64,000 nt of DNA, from positions 124,001 to 188,000 of the forward strand of contig NZ_JAUYFF010000001.1 in assembly GCF_030691015.1 (NCBI RefSeq). Reading direction: 5' to 3'. Source of the DNA: Sulfuricurvum sp. Its GTDB lineage: Bacteria > Campylobacterota > Campylobacteria > Campylobacterales > Sulfurimonadaceae. This document shows, in pieces, positions 8,996-17,835 of the stretch. Numbering within the stretch: position 1 is the first letter of the stretch; every line of letters starts with the position of its first letter. Below the pieces are notes generated by a model, which was not told the origin of the DNA, ran no database searches, and saw only the letters and a list, made by a program, of their open reading frames with translations. Both the position numbers and the translations under genes were made by a program.

Positions 8996-11107
8996 CTAAC
9001 TCAGCCACAACACTGCGTGATACGCGACATACGCCAGTGAATAAGCCACGATAGAGGTAAACAGAAACAAATACACAAAATATTTAATCCCCCCCGCTTC
9101 ACGGGTGAAGACGACCGATGCCGCCAAACACGGTAGATAGGTCATAATCACAACGATAAAGGCCACCGCCGACGCCAGTGGGATGTGAGAACTGATTGCA
9201 CTCATCAAAGAGTTATCCGCTTCGGTCGCATCGCTTCCGAGTGAATACAATACACCCATCGTCGAAACAACCACCTCTTTTGCCGCCAATCCCGTCTGAA
9301 GCGCTACCGCCATTTTCCAGTCAAATCCAAGCGGTGCAAATGCCGGCTCGATAGCATGGCCGATTTGTCCTAAAAAGCTTTGGGAAAGCTGTGCCTCGGC
9401 AAGCTGATTTTCAAGAACTTTTGCCTCCTCTTCCGATGCGGCCGCTTCAATTTTTACCGTGTATAGGGCATCAAGCGAGCCGTCTTTCGGATAGGTACTT
9501 AAAAACCATACGAGCAGCGATGCGGCGGCGATAAATGTCCCCGCTTTTTTCACGTACATCATCGTTTTGATCTGAACCGTATGCCAAATCAATTTCAGCG
9601 AAGGGAGGCGGTATTTCGGCATCTCCATAACGAACGGCTCATCAAGACCTTTAAACGCTGTCATTTTGAGAACTTTTGCCGCGACAAGACCGATCATCGC
9701 ACCGAGTATGTAAATACCGAACAAGACATTCCCCGCCATGTCAGATCCGAAAAATGCCCCTGTAAAAAGGACATAGACGGGAAGGCGTGCACCGCAGCTC
9801 ATAAACCCGATGACAAAAAGGGTGAGGAGACGATCACGGTCATTTTTTAGAATACGTGCCGACATATAGGCCGGAATCGAACATCCGAATCCACTCACAA
9901 GGGGGATAAATGACTGCCCATGCAGTCCGAATTTATGGAAAAAACCGTCCAATAAAAACGCTACCCGCGACATATATCCTGTCGATTCGAGCAACGCAAT
10001 CCCGACAAAAAGAATTACAATATTAGGGACAAACAAAACAACCGCCCCTACCCCTGCAATCACCCCATCGACGATCAGAGAACGAATCTCATCATTGGAG
10101 ATCGTAGCACCTACCGCCTCACCGAACCAGATGAAAAATGCATCGATCCAATCCATCGGAATAGAACCGATCTCAAACGTGAGCTGAAATAATCCCCACA
10201 TAAAAAAGAGAAAGATCGGTATCCCAAAAATAGGATGAATCAATACTGAATCGATTTTTTCCGTCGTTGTTTTTTTCAGCGGTGACTTTGGCTTGACCTT
10301 CACCGCTTCAGCGATAATCCCTCGATTAAAGGAGAAATACTCTTCCGCAAAAGCCTCTTTCATATCATCTGTGTCGTGATGGAGCAATACGTGGCGGTCT
10401 GCTTCGATCAACATCGGTTGCAACTCCGTCCAAATCGGGTTGTCGTGCAATACCCGATAGGTCTTTTTCTCTTTTTGAAGGAGATGAATTGCAATATTTC
10501 GGTTGCTAATCGATGCTTTAAACTTACGACGATTTAAATAATCGGCTATAAGCCCGATCTCCTCTTCGACCGCTTCACTGAAAATCAGTTTTTGTTCCTG
10601 AAAGGATGATTCATGCACAGAGATAACGGCTTTCATTAATGCGTCAAGACCTGTTTTAGCGGCTGCCGACACACAAACACTTGGGATACCGAGCAGTTGA
10701 GAAAGATACGGTGCATTGATTTCAATCCCCTCTTTATCCGCTTCATCCGACATGTTGAGGGCAATCACCATTTTTTTGTTCATGGTCATGAGTTCTGCGG
10801 TCAACTGAAGATTTTTCTCCATATTGGTCGAGTCAAGGACATTGATAATAAGATCGTACTCTTCATTGCAAAGATAATCGTGCGTTACTCTCTCTTCGAT
10901 GGAGTAGTCGGTAAAGGCATAGGTTCCGGGGAGATCGACGACATTGAATTCATACCCCTCTTGTTCAAACATGACAACGGTTTTTTCGACCGTCACCCCC
11001 GTAAAGTTCCCGACATGCAGCCGCGCATTTCCGATTGAGTTGATCAGCATACTTTTGCCGACGTTAGGTTGTCCGACAAGTGCTACGGTAATTTTTTTAG
11101 TGGACAT
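8996..11107 (-). CDS. feoB: Ferrous iron transporter FeoB
   Basis: About 703 residues. The N-terminal G protein has G1 GQPNVGKS (12-19), the switch TGVTVEKT, G3 DLPGTYAF, NMSD as G4 and a G5-like SAAAK. A helical GDI region follows, then a polytopic domain with two gate motifs, GFGCSIPAYMSARIL and a PCLAASVVF segment. It imports Fe(II) across the inner membrane. The frame can extend to 11158, but the ATG at 11107 is chosen: it has GAGGTG upstream inside feoA and leads straight into the G domain. It overlaps feoA by 11 bases. Confidence 0.96.
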   Translation of the reverse strand: MSTKKITVALVGQPNVGKSMLINSIGNARLHVGNFTGVTVEKTVVMFEQEGYEFNVVDLPGTYAFTDYSIEERVTHDYLCNEEYDLIINVLDSTNMEKNLQLTAELMTMNKKMVIALNMSDEADKEGIEINAPYLSQLLGIPSVCVSAAAKTGLDALMKAVISVHESSFQEQKLIFSEAVEEEIGLIADYLNRRKFKASISNRNIAIHLLQKEKKTYRVLHDNPIWTELQPMLIEADRHVLLHHDTDDMKEAFAEEYFSFNRGIIAEAVKVKPKSPLKKTTTEKIDSVLIHPIFGIPIFLFFMWGLFQLTFEIGSIPMDWIDAFFIWFGEAVGATISNDEIRSLIVDGVIAGVGAVVLFVPNIVILFVGIALLESTGYMSRVAFLLDGFFHKFGLHGQSFIPLVSGFGCSIPAYMSARILKNDRDRLLTLFVIGFMSCGARLPVYVLFTGAFFGSDMAGNVLFGIYILGAMIGLVAAKVLKMTAFKGLDEPFVMEMPKYRLPSLKLIWHTVQIKTMMYVKKAGTFIAAASLLVWFLSTYPKDGSLDALYTVKIEAAASEEEAKVLENQLAEAQLSQSFLGQIGHAIEPAFAPLGFDWKMAVALQTGLAAKEVVVSTMGVLYSLGSDATEADNSLMSAISSHIPLASAVAFIVVIMTYLPCLAASVVFTREAGGIKYFVYLFLFTSIVAYSLAYVAYHAVLWLS

Positions 11108-11342
11108 CTGACACCTCAACCAACTCGGCTTCTTCACGGCGCAGTGCGATACTGACATTGCCGATTTTTATTTCATAGGTACTTTTCGTCATTCCGCATT
11201 CAAGCATTATGACCTCAGCACCTTTCATCAGCCCAAATGAGATGAGGCGTTGTTTGAGGGCACCGGTCGCATTAATCTTCGCTACGGTGGCAATTCCCCC
11301 TTTGGTGCAAGCGCTCAATAGCGTCATCGTTTCATTTTTCAC
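11097..11342 (-). CDS. feoA: FeoA family ferrous iron transport protein
   Basis: An 81-residue SH3-like protein with the family pattern around GALKQRLISFGLMKGAEV and an IALRREEAELVEV end. FeoA is a small cytoplasmic partner of FeoB. The GTG start has AAGGA six bases upstream. Only nine bases separate it from the porin gene upstream, and it overlaps feoB, so porin-feoA-feoB look like one transcript. Confidence 0.93.
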   Translation of the reverse strand: MKNETMTLLSACTKGGIATVAKINATGALKQRLISFGLMKGAEVIMLECGMTKSTYEIKIGNVSIALRREEAELVEVSDVH

Positions 11343-11351
11343 GTGTGATCC

Positions 11352-12551
11352 TTAAAAATTATAGTTCAAACGGACAAGAAAACGATCATAACCAACATCT
11401 CCTCCGCTTCCGTCGGCATTATCGTATTTATCATCGATCATCGCATAGCTAATATCACCGGTAATGGCTTCGCTCAGTTCCAATGAAGCGATGAGATCGA
11501 ATTCAGTTACCTTGGTTCCATCCGTATCACTTTTGAAATTACCGTAGAGTGCCGTGAGGGTTAACCCGTCCAACCCTGCATTGGCTAAATCCACTCCAGC
11601 ACTGAGTTGATACGCTTTAACGTCGTTCATCCCGTCAATCGTCCACTCTTCCATCGAGGTCAGATACGGTCCGCCACCAAAGCCGTTAGAAACGGATTTG
11701 CCCTCATCATTGGATCCTTTATTATACGCTGCTCCAAGTGTCAATGCACTAACGTTGAATGCCGCACCGATTCCGTAAACACTTCCGTCCATGCCGCTAG
11801 CTTTCTCTTCTGAAAAATTAGCGTATTGCCCGCTGAGTGCAAGAGCTATCGTCTCAGAGAATGGGATAGTGTAGGTTGCATCGGTATAGAGTGCATCGGA
11901 AACTTCGTCAATACTATAGTACCAACCTTGTAGGGCAAGGTTTTCAACACTTTCATTCACAATACCGACAACGGCAACACCGTTGCTCTCATTGCCCCCG
12001 AGTTTTTTGAATTTATCTTTAGAGACGGTACCTTCTGAATCGTATCCCGCCCAGCGCGTCACGTATCCACCTACGAGCGTTGTCCCCTCAATAGCGCTAT
12101 ACGTTGCAATCGCCGCTTCAAAAGTGTTCGGGTGCATACGGATATCGTCGGTATCGGCAAACGGAGTATCGATTTGTTGGCGACCGACACGGAGGCTTAA
12201 ATCATCCATTGTGTAATCAAGATAAGCTTCACCGACATACGCATACGATTTTCCGTTGATGTCAAAAAGCTCTGTATTGAGCTCATTTTTATCTGCATTA
12301 CCTGATACTGCGTGGAGTTTTTGAGACACATACGCCCCTACTCCCGCTTTCAATCCGTTCCATTCAGCTGTTTCGTATTTTAAAATACCACCGAGTGCAG
12401 TTCCATAAGATTTCCCTCCCGCATCATTCTCGATAGAAGTATACGCCGCACGAATTTGTCCGCTCGCTTTCCCCGCTACAAACGCTTCATCAATACTTCC
12501 TGCGTTTAATACAGTGACAGCTGCCAAACTCAATAAGATTATCGTTTTCAT
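11352..12551 (-). CDS. Outer-membrane porin (OprD/Campylobacter type)
   Basis: A 399-residue protein with a signal peptide (about 1-17, cleavage near LNAGS), alternating amphipathic strands, many Gly/Tyr/Asp turns and a terminal aromatic residue (LNYNF), all typical of a 16- to 18-strand outer-membrane barrel. The motif LSLRVGRQQIDTPFADTDD is characteristic of Campylobacterota major-outer-membrane/OprD-like porins. It directly precedes feoA and has a Fur-box-like palindrome 28-42 bases before the ATG, so it probably admits iron or a small ferrous complex. That substrate is inferred from context only. Confidence 0.85.
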   Translation of the reverse strand: MKTIILLSLAAVTVLNAGSIDEAFVAGKASGQIRAAYTSIENDAGGKSYGTALGGILKYETAEWNGLKAGVGAYVSQKLHAVSGNADKNELNTELFDINGKSYAYVGEAYLDYTMDDLSLRVGRQQIDTPFADTDDIRMHPNTFEAAIATYSAIEGTTLVGGYVTRWAGYDSEGTVSKDKFKKLGGNESNGVAVVGIVNESVENLALQGWYYSIDEVSDALYTDATYTIPFSETIALALSGQYANFSEEKASGMDGSVYGIGAAFNVSALTLGAAYNKGSNDEGKSVSNGFGGGPYLTSMEEWTIDGMNDVKAYQLSAGVDLANAGLDGLTLTALYGNFKSDTDGTKVTEFDLIASLELSEAITGDISYAMIDDKYDNADGSGGDVGYDRFLVRLNYNF

Positions 12552-12578
12552 CGTTTCCCTTTTTTTATTGTTATAGAA

Positions 12579-12593
12579 TGATAGAGATTATCA
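12579..12593. promoter_or_regulatory. Fur-box-like palindrome upstream of porin-feoAB
   Basis: Seen directly: TGATAGAGATTATCA, a 7-1-7 inverted repeat matching the Fur consensus TGATAATnATTATCA at 12 of 14 arm positions. It ends 28 bases before the porin ATG. A second partial match, ATAATGATAACC (12610-12621), lies about 16 bases further upstream and fits two tandem GATAAT-type hexamers. Both could be bound by Fe-Fur to repress the operon when iron is sufficient. Function is inferred. Confidence 0.65.
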
Positions 12594-12693
12594 ACTTACA
12601 TTACCCTTAATAATGATAACCTTTTTCAATTAGACTATCTTTTCCCCTCTTTGGGTATAATTTCAAACCAAATAATACACTAATAGGACTTTT

Positions 12694-13242
12694 ATGCAAT
12701 TTCTCTGGCGCTCAACCAGCCATTTTAACCTCGCCAATTTGGTGACAATGGCAAACATTACCTGCGGATTGCTGGCAAGCTATTTTATCACTCAAAATCA
12801 GTTTGTGATCGCGGTCATCTTGGCTTGGATGGGGGGAGCCTTTGATATTATTGATGGGAAAATAGCCCGTAAATTCAATCTTTCCAACGAATTTGGGGTT
12901 CAGCTCGACTCGTTCGCCGATTTTCTCAGCTTTGTCCTCGTCCCGACCTTCTTTATCTTCCAAGGAGTTTATACCCACTTAGAAGGTATCCCCCTCATTA
13001 TTACCTCAATCGCTTCGATCTACTACGTCATCAGCGGTTTGCGCCGTCTGATCCAATTTAATATCAATACCGATGCGGGAGAGGTCGCGAAACATTTTAC
13101 GGGTGTTCCGACGCCGCTGGGAGCGATTTTGCTCTGGCTAGTATGGCTGGGATCGGGATTTATCGGATGGATGGGGGTACTTGCCCTGATGATCATCATC
13201 GGAGCATTGTTGAATTCAAAGGTAAAAATTCCTCACCTATAA
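12694..13242 (+). CDS. pssA: CDP-alcohol phosphatidyltransferase, probable phosphatidylserine synthase
   Basis: A 182-residue membrane protein with about five hydrophobic segments. The family signature DGx2ARx8Gx3Dx3D is complete: D54-G55, A58-R59, G68, D72, D76. The opening SHFNLANLVTMANITCGLLA resembles PssA, which makes phosphatidylserine from CDP-diacylglycerol and serine. Subclass assignment is from this region only; phosphatidylglycerophosphate synthase is the alternative. A TATAAT box (12656-12661) lies upstream. The 3' end overlaps rmuC, read from the other strand, by six bases. Confidence 0.78.
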   Translation: MQFLWRSTSHFNLANLVTMANITCGLLASYFITQNQFVIAVILAWMGGAFDIIDGKIARKFNLSNEFGVQLDSFADFLSFVLVPTFFIFQGVYTHLEGIPLIITSIASIYYVISGLRRLIQFNINTDAGEVAKHFTGVPTPLGAILLWLVWLGSGFIGWMGVLALMIIIGALLNSKVKIPHL

Positions 13243-14547
13243 GAGGATTTCTTCATCATCTGCATCGATAAGAGATGAGGGAAGCATCTTTTTGGGCTTC
13301 AATCCCAGTTTCCGCATCGATTCCACACGACGGATTAAATTCCCTTTTCCAGTTGAGAGCTTATTCATCGCCCCCTCATAGCTTTTTTGGGTACGTCCGA
13401 TCTGCTCGCCGATCTTCTCCATATCCTCGACAAACGCCACCAGTTTCTCATACAATGCTTCTGCCGATTCGGCAATCGCTTTGGCATTACGCTCTTGATA
13501 CTCGCTTCTCCAAATATGCTCGATGGTACGGAGAGTTACGAGAAGGGTCGAGGGAGAGACAACGACGATATTTTGTTCATACGCTGTTTTAAAGAACGTA
13601 TTATCCTGCTCCAGTGCGAGCAAAAATGCCCCCTCAATCGGCATAAAGAGAAGGACAAAATCAAGTGTACGAACCCCGCTGAGCTGTTCGTACCGCTTGG
13701 AGCTTAGTCCTTTGATATGGGCATGGATGGAGAGGAGATGTTGTTTGAGTGCATGGGCACGCTCTTCGTCAGTTTCAGCACGGATAAAAGCATCATAGGC
13801 AACGAGTGAGACTTTGGAGTCGATAATGATATCTTTGTTCTGAGGGAGATGGACGATGACATCCGGACGGAACTTTTTCCCCTCTTCATCGCTGTAGGTA
13901 TTTTGGGTTTCATACTCATGCCCCTCACGCAGTCCCGATTCTTCGAGTATCCGCTCCAACACAATCTCTCCCCAATTTCCTTGGGTCTTGTTCTCCCCTT
14001 TGAGGGCTTGAGTGAGGTTGATCGCATCTTGGCTGAGCCGTTCATTGAGGGTTTTGAGGCGGAGGATTTCGTCTTTGATACTTTGACGCTCTTTCGCATC
14101 GTGGATAAACTGCTCTTTGCTCTGGGTTGCAAATTGCGCTATCTGCTCACGAAACGGTTTGAGGAGTAAATCAAGCCCTTTCGTATGGGCTTCATCGAAT
14201 GTTTTCGCTTTTTGCTCAAAAATCTGCGCCGCAAGTTGTTCGAACTGCATTTTCATCTGTACTTTTGCTTCGTCCAAAAGACGAATTTTCTCTTCAAAGG
14301 AGCGTGCCGACTCTTCATGACGGGTATGGAGCACCGCATAATCGCGTTCCAAGCTATGGTACTCTTTTTGAGTAGTCTCTAATTCCGTTTGGATTTTTGA
14401 TTTGAGGGTTTGCTCCTGCACATAAAGTTCTTGGAGTTGCAATGCACGTGCTTCAAGGAGCGCGTAGTGTTGGCGGGATTGGTTCCACATCCATCCGAGT
14501 GTTCCGGCGGCTAAAAAGCCAATAAGTGTTGTTACTTCATATATCAT
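13237..14547 (-). CDS. rmuC: DNA recombination protein RmuC
   Basis: A 436-residue protein with an N-terminal membrane anchor (about 5-20), a long coiled coil (about 25-190) and a C-terminal RmuC domain with GNWGEIVLERILEESGL, FRPDVIVHLP and the nuclease-like DSKVSLVAY. RmuC homologs limit inverted-repeat recombination; a PD-(D/E)XK-like core has been proposed for the family. Length is usual. Read alone, converging with pssA and diverging from the YchJ-like gene. Confidence 0.93.
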   Translation of the reverse strand: MIYEVTTLIGFLAAGTLGWMWNQSRQHYALLEARALQLQELYVQEQTLKSKIQTELETTQKEYHSLERDYAVLHTRHEESARSFEEKIRLLDEAKVQMKMQFEQLAAQIFEQKAKTFDEAHTKGLDLLLKPFREQIAQFATQSKEQFIHDAKERQSIKDEILRLKTLNERLSQDAINLTQALKGENKTQGNWGEIVLERILEESGLREGHEYETQNTYSDEEGKKFRPDVIVHLPQNKDIIIDSKVSLVAYDAFIRAETDEERAHALKQHLLSIHAHIKGLSSKRYEQLSGVRTLDFVLLFMPIEGAFLLALEQDNTFFKTAYEQNIVVVSPSTLLVTLRTIEHIWRSEYQERNAKAIAESAEALYEKLVAFVEDMEKIGEQIGRTQKSYEGAMNKLSTGKGNLIRRVESMRKLGLKPKKMLPSSLIDADDEEILL

Positions 14548-14609
14548 AAGGGTGATTATAACCCATCACTCCTAAGAGGTTAAAAAGATGGCATTTTGTA
14601 AGATACGGT

Positions 14610-15023
14610 ATGAAAATTTCACCCAACGCCCTCTGCCCTTGTCACAGCGGTAAAAAATATAAGCAATGTTGTCAACCCTACCACAAAGGTATTATCCCCT
14701 CTACTGCTGAAAAACTGATGCGTTCACGCTACAGTGCCTTTGCTCTGGGTTTAGCAGAGTACATTATGGCAACAACCCATCCGAACAACTCCGATTACAC
14801 GGAAGATAAAGAGAATTGGAAAAAAAGTATTTTGAATTTCTCGCAGTCTACCCGCTTTTTAGGTTTGAGAATAAATGAGTTTATCGATGGAGAGGACAAA
14901 GCGTTTGTGACATTTGAAGCGATTTTGGATGGCGGCTCATTGTGTGAAAAGAGCCGCTTTTTAAACGTTGAGGGAAAATGGCTTTATGAGAGCGGTGAGT
15001 TTACTTCAACGGATCACCGTTGA
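14610..15023 (+). CDS. YchJ family SEC-C metal-binding protein
   Basis: A 137-residue protein opening with the SEC-C zinc motif CPCHSGKKYKQCC (about 9-21), followed by the YchJ core (PSTAEKLMRSRYSAFALG, FLGLRINEF, FLNVEGKWLYESG). The biochemical role of YchJ proteins is not established; SEC-C motifs often mediate protein or ribosome contacts. It overlaps the converging SUMF1 gene by 23 bases. No strong ribosome site is visible. Confidence 0.85.
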   Translation: MKISPNALCPCHSGKKYKQCCQPYHKGIIPSTAEKLMRSRYSAFALGLAEYIMATTHPNNSDYTEDKENWKKSILNFSQSTRFLGLRINEFIDGEDKAFVTFEAILDGGSLCEKSRFLNVEGKWLYESGEFTSTDHR

Positions 15024-15804
15024 TAACGAGACGAAATCCAATATCATTGGCTACGAGATCGGGACGGGAATATCCCCGAAACGCACTGCGCAAACACAAG
15101 TATCCTGTTTTATAGCTCCCGCCGCGACGCACTTTGAACGACTCCCCCTCGGCTCCGCCGATACGGGGGCTTCCGTCGGTTGGGGCGCCGTTGTAGTTAG
15201 CGAAAAAATCATCTTCGCACCACTCCCATACGTTCCCCAAAAGTCCGTAAATTCCCAGTCGATTTGGAGCTTTGCCATCAACTACCGCCGTTCTTCCGTT
15301 GGAGCTGTACTCATAAATCGCATAATCATCGAGTAATGCTTCGGAATCACCGAATGAAAATCGGGTATTCCCCCCCGCTTTAGTGACGTATTCCCACTGT
15401 GCTTCGGTCGGCAATGCATAAAAGCGTGTTTTCCCCTCATAGCGGTTGAGCAGTTCCACATAGGCTTTCGCATCGAACCAGCTCACCTGTTCCACCGGAT
15501 GACGACGAGAGCTCTCCTCTTCGACCTTGTCATTTTTGAAAAAAGAGGGGTTAACACGGGTTAGTTTGAAATACTGCTCTTGGGTCACAGGGTACTTCGC
15601 GATCCAAAATCCGCCAAGTTTTACCGAATGTGCGGGAGATTCCACCTCTCCCCCTTCGTTATACTGCGGATTACGTCCCATCGTATATTCGCCGCCGTCG
15701 ATGTAGAGAAACTCCATACCGATCGAATTCGTAAAATTTCTGGGAGTCTCTACCGCTGTGACAACGGTAGTTTCTTCGGATTTCTTGGTAAAAAAATCGA
15801 ACAA
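15001..15804 (-). CDS. SUMF1/FGE-fold protein
   Basis: A 267-residue protein with the formylglycine-generating-enzyme-like sulfatase-modifying factor fold: GMEFLYIDGGEYTMG near 30, PTEAQWEYVTKAG, GNVWEWCEDDF and an RRGGSYKTGYLCLRSAFRG block near 230. True FGEs have two active cysteines in that last block; here only one (in YLCLR) is visible. It is therefore more likely a SUMF1-fold protein of other function. No signal peptide and no sulfatase nearby. TTG start at 15804 with AAAAGG six bases upstream. Confidence 0.82.
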   Translation of the reverse strand: MFDFFTKKSEETTVVTAVETPRNFTNSIGMEFLYIDGGEYTMGRNPQYNEGGEVESPAHSVKLGGFWIAKYPVTQEQYFKLTRVNPSFFKNDKVEEESSRRHPVEQVSWFDAKAYVELLNRYEGKTRFYALPTEAQWEYVTKAGGNTRFSFGDSEALLDDYAIYEYSSNGRTAVVDGKAPNRLGIYGLLGNVWEWCEDDFFANYNGAPTDGSPRIGGAEGESFKVRRGGSYKTGYLCLRSAFRGYSRPDLVANDIGFRLVINGDPLK

Positions 15805-15918
15805 GATGAACCTTTTAAAATATGTTTATTGCTTTTCTAAAAACAGACATAGCAAAAACCGTTCACATCTTCACATTGCTCCCTTCTATTTTCTCTCATT
15901 TAAGATAAAATCTTTTGT

Positions 15919-16383
15919 ATGAAATTCTTTCTTACCCTCATTCTCTTTGTCTCCTGTATGAATGCAAAAGAGGTGGAACTCTATGCGACACTCGCACTTG
16001 TATCCCACCATTTCGACACAGATGAGCATGGAAACCCTTACAATGAAGATCATAATGCATTTGGTGCGGAAGCCGTTCTTGATCAGCGCTACACCCTCGC
16101 CTATCTCCATTTTATCAATTCTCGTAACAAAACAACCGACATTACGGCTATCGGGTATCGATACGATATTATCGATTCATTTGGTATCTATGGAGTCGTA
16201 GGATATCAGAGAGGCTATTGTTTTGACACTCTGCGCTCGGTCGAATGCACCGAGGGCAAAGACAACACGAGTATCGCCTTTATGCCGATGCTCTATTACC
16301 GCCATAAATATTTTATACTCGACGTCATACCGCAAAGAAATATGATCGCCCTCAAATTCAATCTTAAACTCTATCCGTACTAA
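15919..16383 (+). CDS. Small secreted protein, candidate outer-membrane beta barrel
   Basis: Not recognised as a known family. The 154-residue product has a short signal peptide (about 1-16, ending VSCMNA), then alternating short strands with turns: TLAYLHFINSRNK, ITAIGYRYDI, GIYGVVGYQRGY, MPMLYYRHKYFIL, ALKFNLKLYPY. This pattern and the terminal tyrosine fit a six- to eight-strand outer-membrane barrel. Two cysteines in the region FDTLRSVEC may form a loop disulfide. It is flanked by unrelated genes, with a rho promoter immediately downstream. Confidence 0.6.
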   Translation: MKFFLTLILFVSCMNAKEVELYATLALVSHHFDTDEHGNPYNEDHNAFGAEAVLDQRYTLAYLHFINSRNKTTDITAIGYRYDIIDSFGIYGVVGYQRGYCFDTLRSVECTEGKDNTSIAFMPMLYYRHKYFILDVIPQRNMIALKFNLKLYPY

Positions 16384-16396
16384 ATACTATCCTTTC

Positions 16397-16426
16397 TTGA
16401 CAACCCGCTTCAGTATAGTTTATAAT
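16397..16426 (+). promoter_or_regulatory. Sigma-70 promoter of rho
   Basis: TTGACA (16397-16402) and TATAAT (16421-16426) with an 18-base spacer, a consensus pair. The leader to the rho ATG would be about 75 bases, long enough for the autoregulation known for rho in other bacteria. Confidence 0.75.
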
Positions 16427-16508
16427 GTCGGAACAAAACAATGACCTGTCAATGACATCTCACCTAGAACTCGCCGATTAAATCCACACACTTTAAGGCA
16501 CTCCACGC

Positions 16509-17834
16509 ATGAGCGATACCGCAAAAACTCCTCGAAACAACACGAAAAATCGTACCCACATCCCTGTAGATGGATTCACGATTGAAGCCCTCCGTACTAA
16601 AAAGCTCGAAGACCTCCTCGAAATTGCTACCTCATTAAGCATTGAAGATCCCAACGAACTCAAGCGTCAAGATCTTATTTTTGAAATTCTAAAAACACAG
16701 GTACAGCAAGGGGGATTCATCCTCTTTACCGGTATTTTGGAGATTATGCAAGACGGTTACGGCTTCTTGCGTGCGGTAGACCAAAGCTTCAGTGACTCCA
16801 TGCACGATGCGTATGTATCCAGCACCCAAATTCGCCGCTTCGCTCTGCGTAACGGAGATATCGTTACGGGACAGGTTCGTGCGCCGAAAGACCAAGAGCG
16901 CTACTACGCCCTTCTCAAAGTCGAAGCGATCAACTACCTCCCTCCCGAAGAGTCCAAAAAACGTCCCCTCTTTGAAAACCTCACACCGCTCTATGCGCTC
17001 GAGCAGATCAAACTCGAATATCAACCGACCAAACTAACGGGACGGATGATGGACTTGTTCTCTCCTATCGGTAAAGGGCAACGCGGTCTTATCGTCGCCC
17101 CTCCACGTTCAGGTAAAACAGAGCTGATGAAAGAGATCGCCCACGGCATCACCAGCAACCATCCCGAAATCGAATTGATGGTTCTTCTCGTCGACGAACG
17201 CCCCGAAGAGGTCACCGATATGGAACGCTCCGTCAAAGGGGAAGTCTACAGTTCAACGTTTGATGAACCGGCTAAAAACCACGTCAAAGTGGCCGAAATG
17301 GTCATCGAGCGGGCAAAACGACGCGTTGAGCTGGGCAAAGACGTCGTGATCCTCCTCGACTCGATCACCCGACTTGCTCGTGCGTATAACACCGTTACCC
17401 CGAGTTCGGGAAAAGTTCTCTCAGGGGGAGTCGATGCCAACGCACTCCATAAACCGAAACGCTTTTTCGGTGCGGCACGTAACATCGAAAACGGCGGAAG
17501 TCTCACCATTATTGCCACAGCCCTTGTCGATACGGGAAGCCGAATGGATGAAGTTATTTTCGAAGAGTTCAAAGGGACCGGAAACTCCGAGATTGTCCTC
17601 AGCCGTAAAATCTCCGATCGCCGTATCTTCCCGGCTATCGATATCCTCAAATCGGGAACCCGAAAAGAGGAGCTCCTCCTCGGGCCGGATGTCTTGCAAA
17701 AAGTATTTGTCCTTCGTTCTATGTTGCACAAACAAGAGGACGAAGTGGAAGCACTCCGCTTCCTTTACAGCACTATGCTTAAAAGTAAGTCCAATATCGA
17801 ATTCCTCGACAGTATGAACGAGTCGACAAAATAA
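16509..17834 (+). CDS. rho: Transcription termination factor Rho
   Basis: A 441-residue RNA-dependent hexameric ATPase. An N-terminal basic stretch (about 1-20) precedes the Rho-N and cold-shock-like RNA-binding domains (about 25-145, with MQDGYGFLR). The RecA-like motor follows with P-loop APPRSGKT (197-204), [24 protein letters not shown] and the R-loop/arginine-finger region [12 protein letters not shown]. No large N-terminal insertion of the actinobacterial type. murI begins two bases after its stop. Confidence 0.97.
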   Translation: MSDTAKTPRNNTKNRTHIPVDGFTIEALRTKKLEDLLEIATSLSIEDPNELKRQDLIFEILKTQVQQGGFILFTGILEIMQDGYGFLRAVDQSFSDSMHDAYVSSTQIRRFALRNGDIVTGQVRAPKDQERYYALLKVEAINYLPPEESKKRPLFENLTPLYALEQIKLEYQPTKLTGRMMDLFSPIGKGQRGLIVAPPRSGKTELMKEIAHGITSNHPEIELMVLLVDERPEEVTDMERSVKGEVYSSTFDEPAKNHVKVAEMVIERAKRRVELGKDVVILLDSITRLARAYNTVTPSSGKVLSGGVDANALHKPKRFFGAARNIENGGSLTIIATALVDTGSRMDEVIFEEFKGTGNSEIVLSRKISDRRIFPAIDILKSGTRKEELLLGPDVLQKVFVLRSMLHKQEDEVEALRFLYSTMLKSKSNIEFLDSMNESTK

Positions 17835-17835
17835 G

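Noticed and set aside
11108-11158. Extended FeoB N terminus starting at 11158
   Set aside because: The extra residues do not look like the G domain and lie inside feoA. ATG 11107 has a good ribosome site within feoA.
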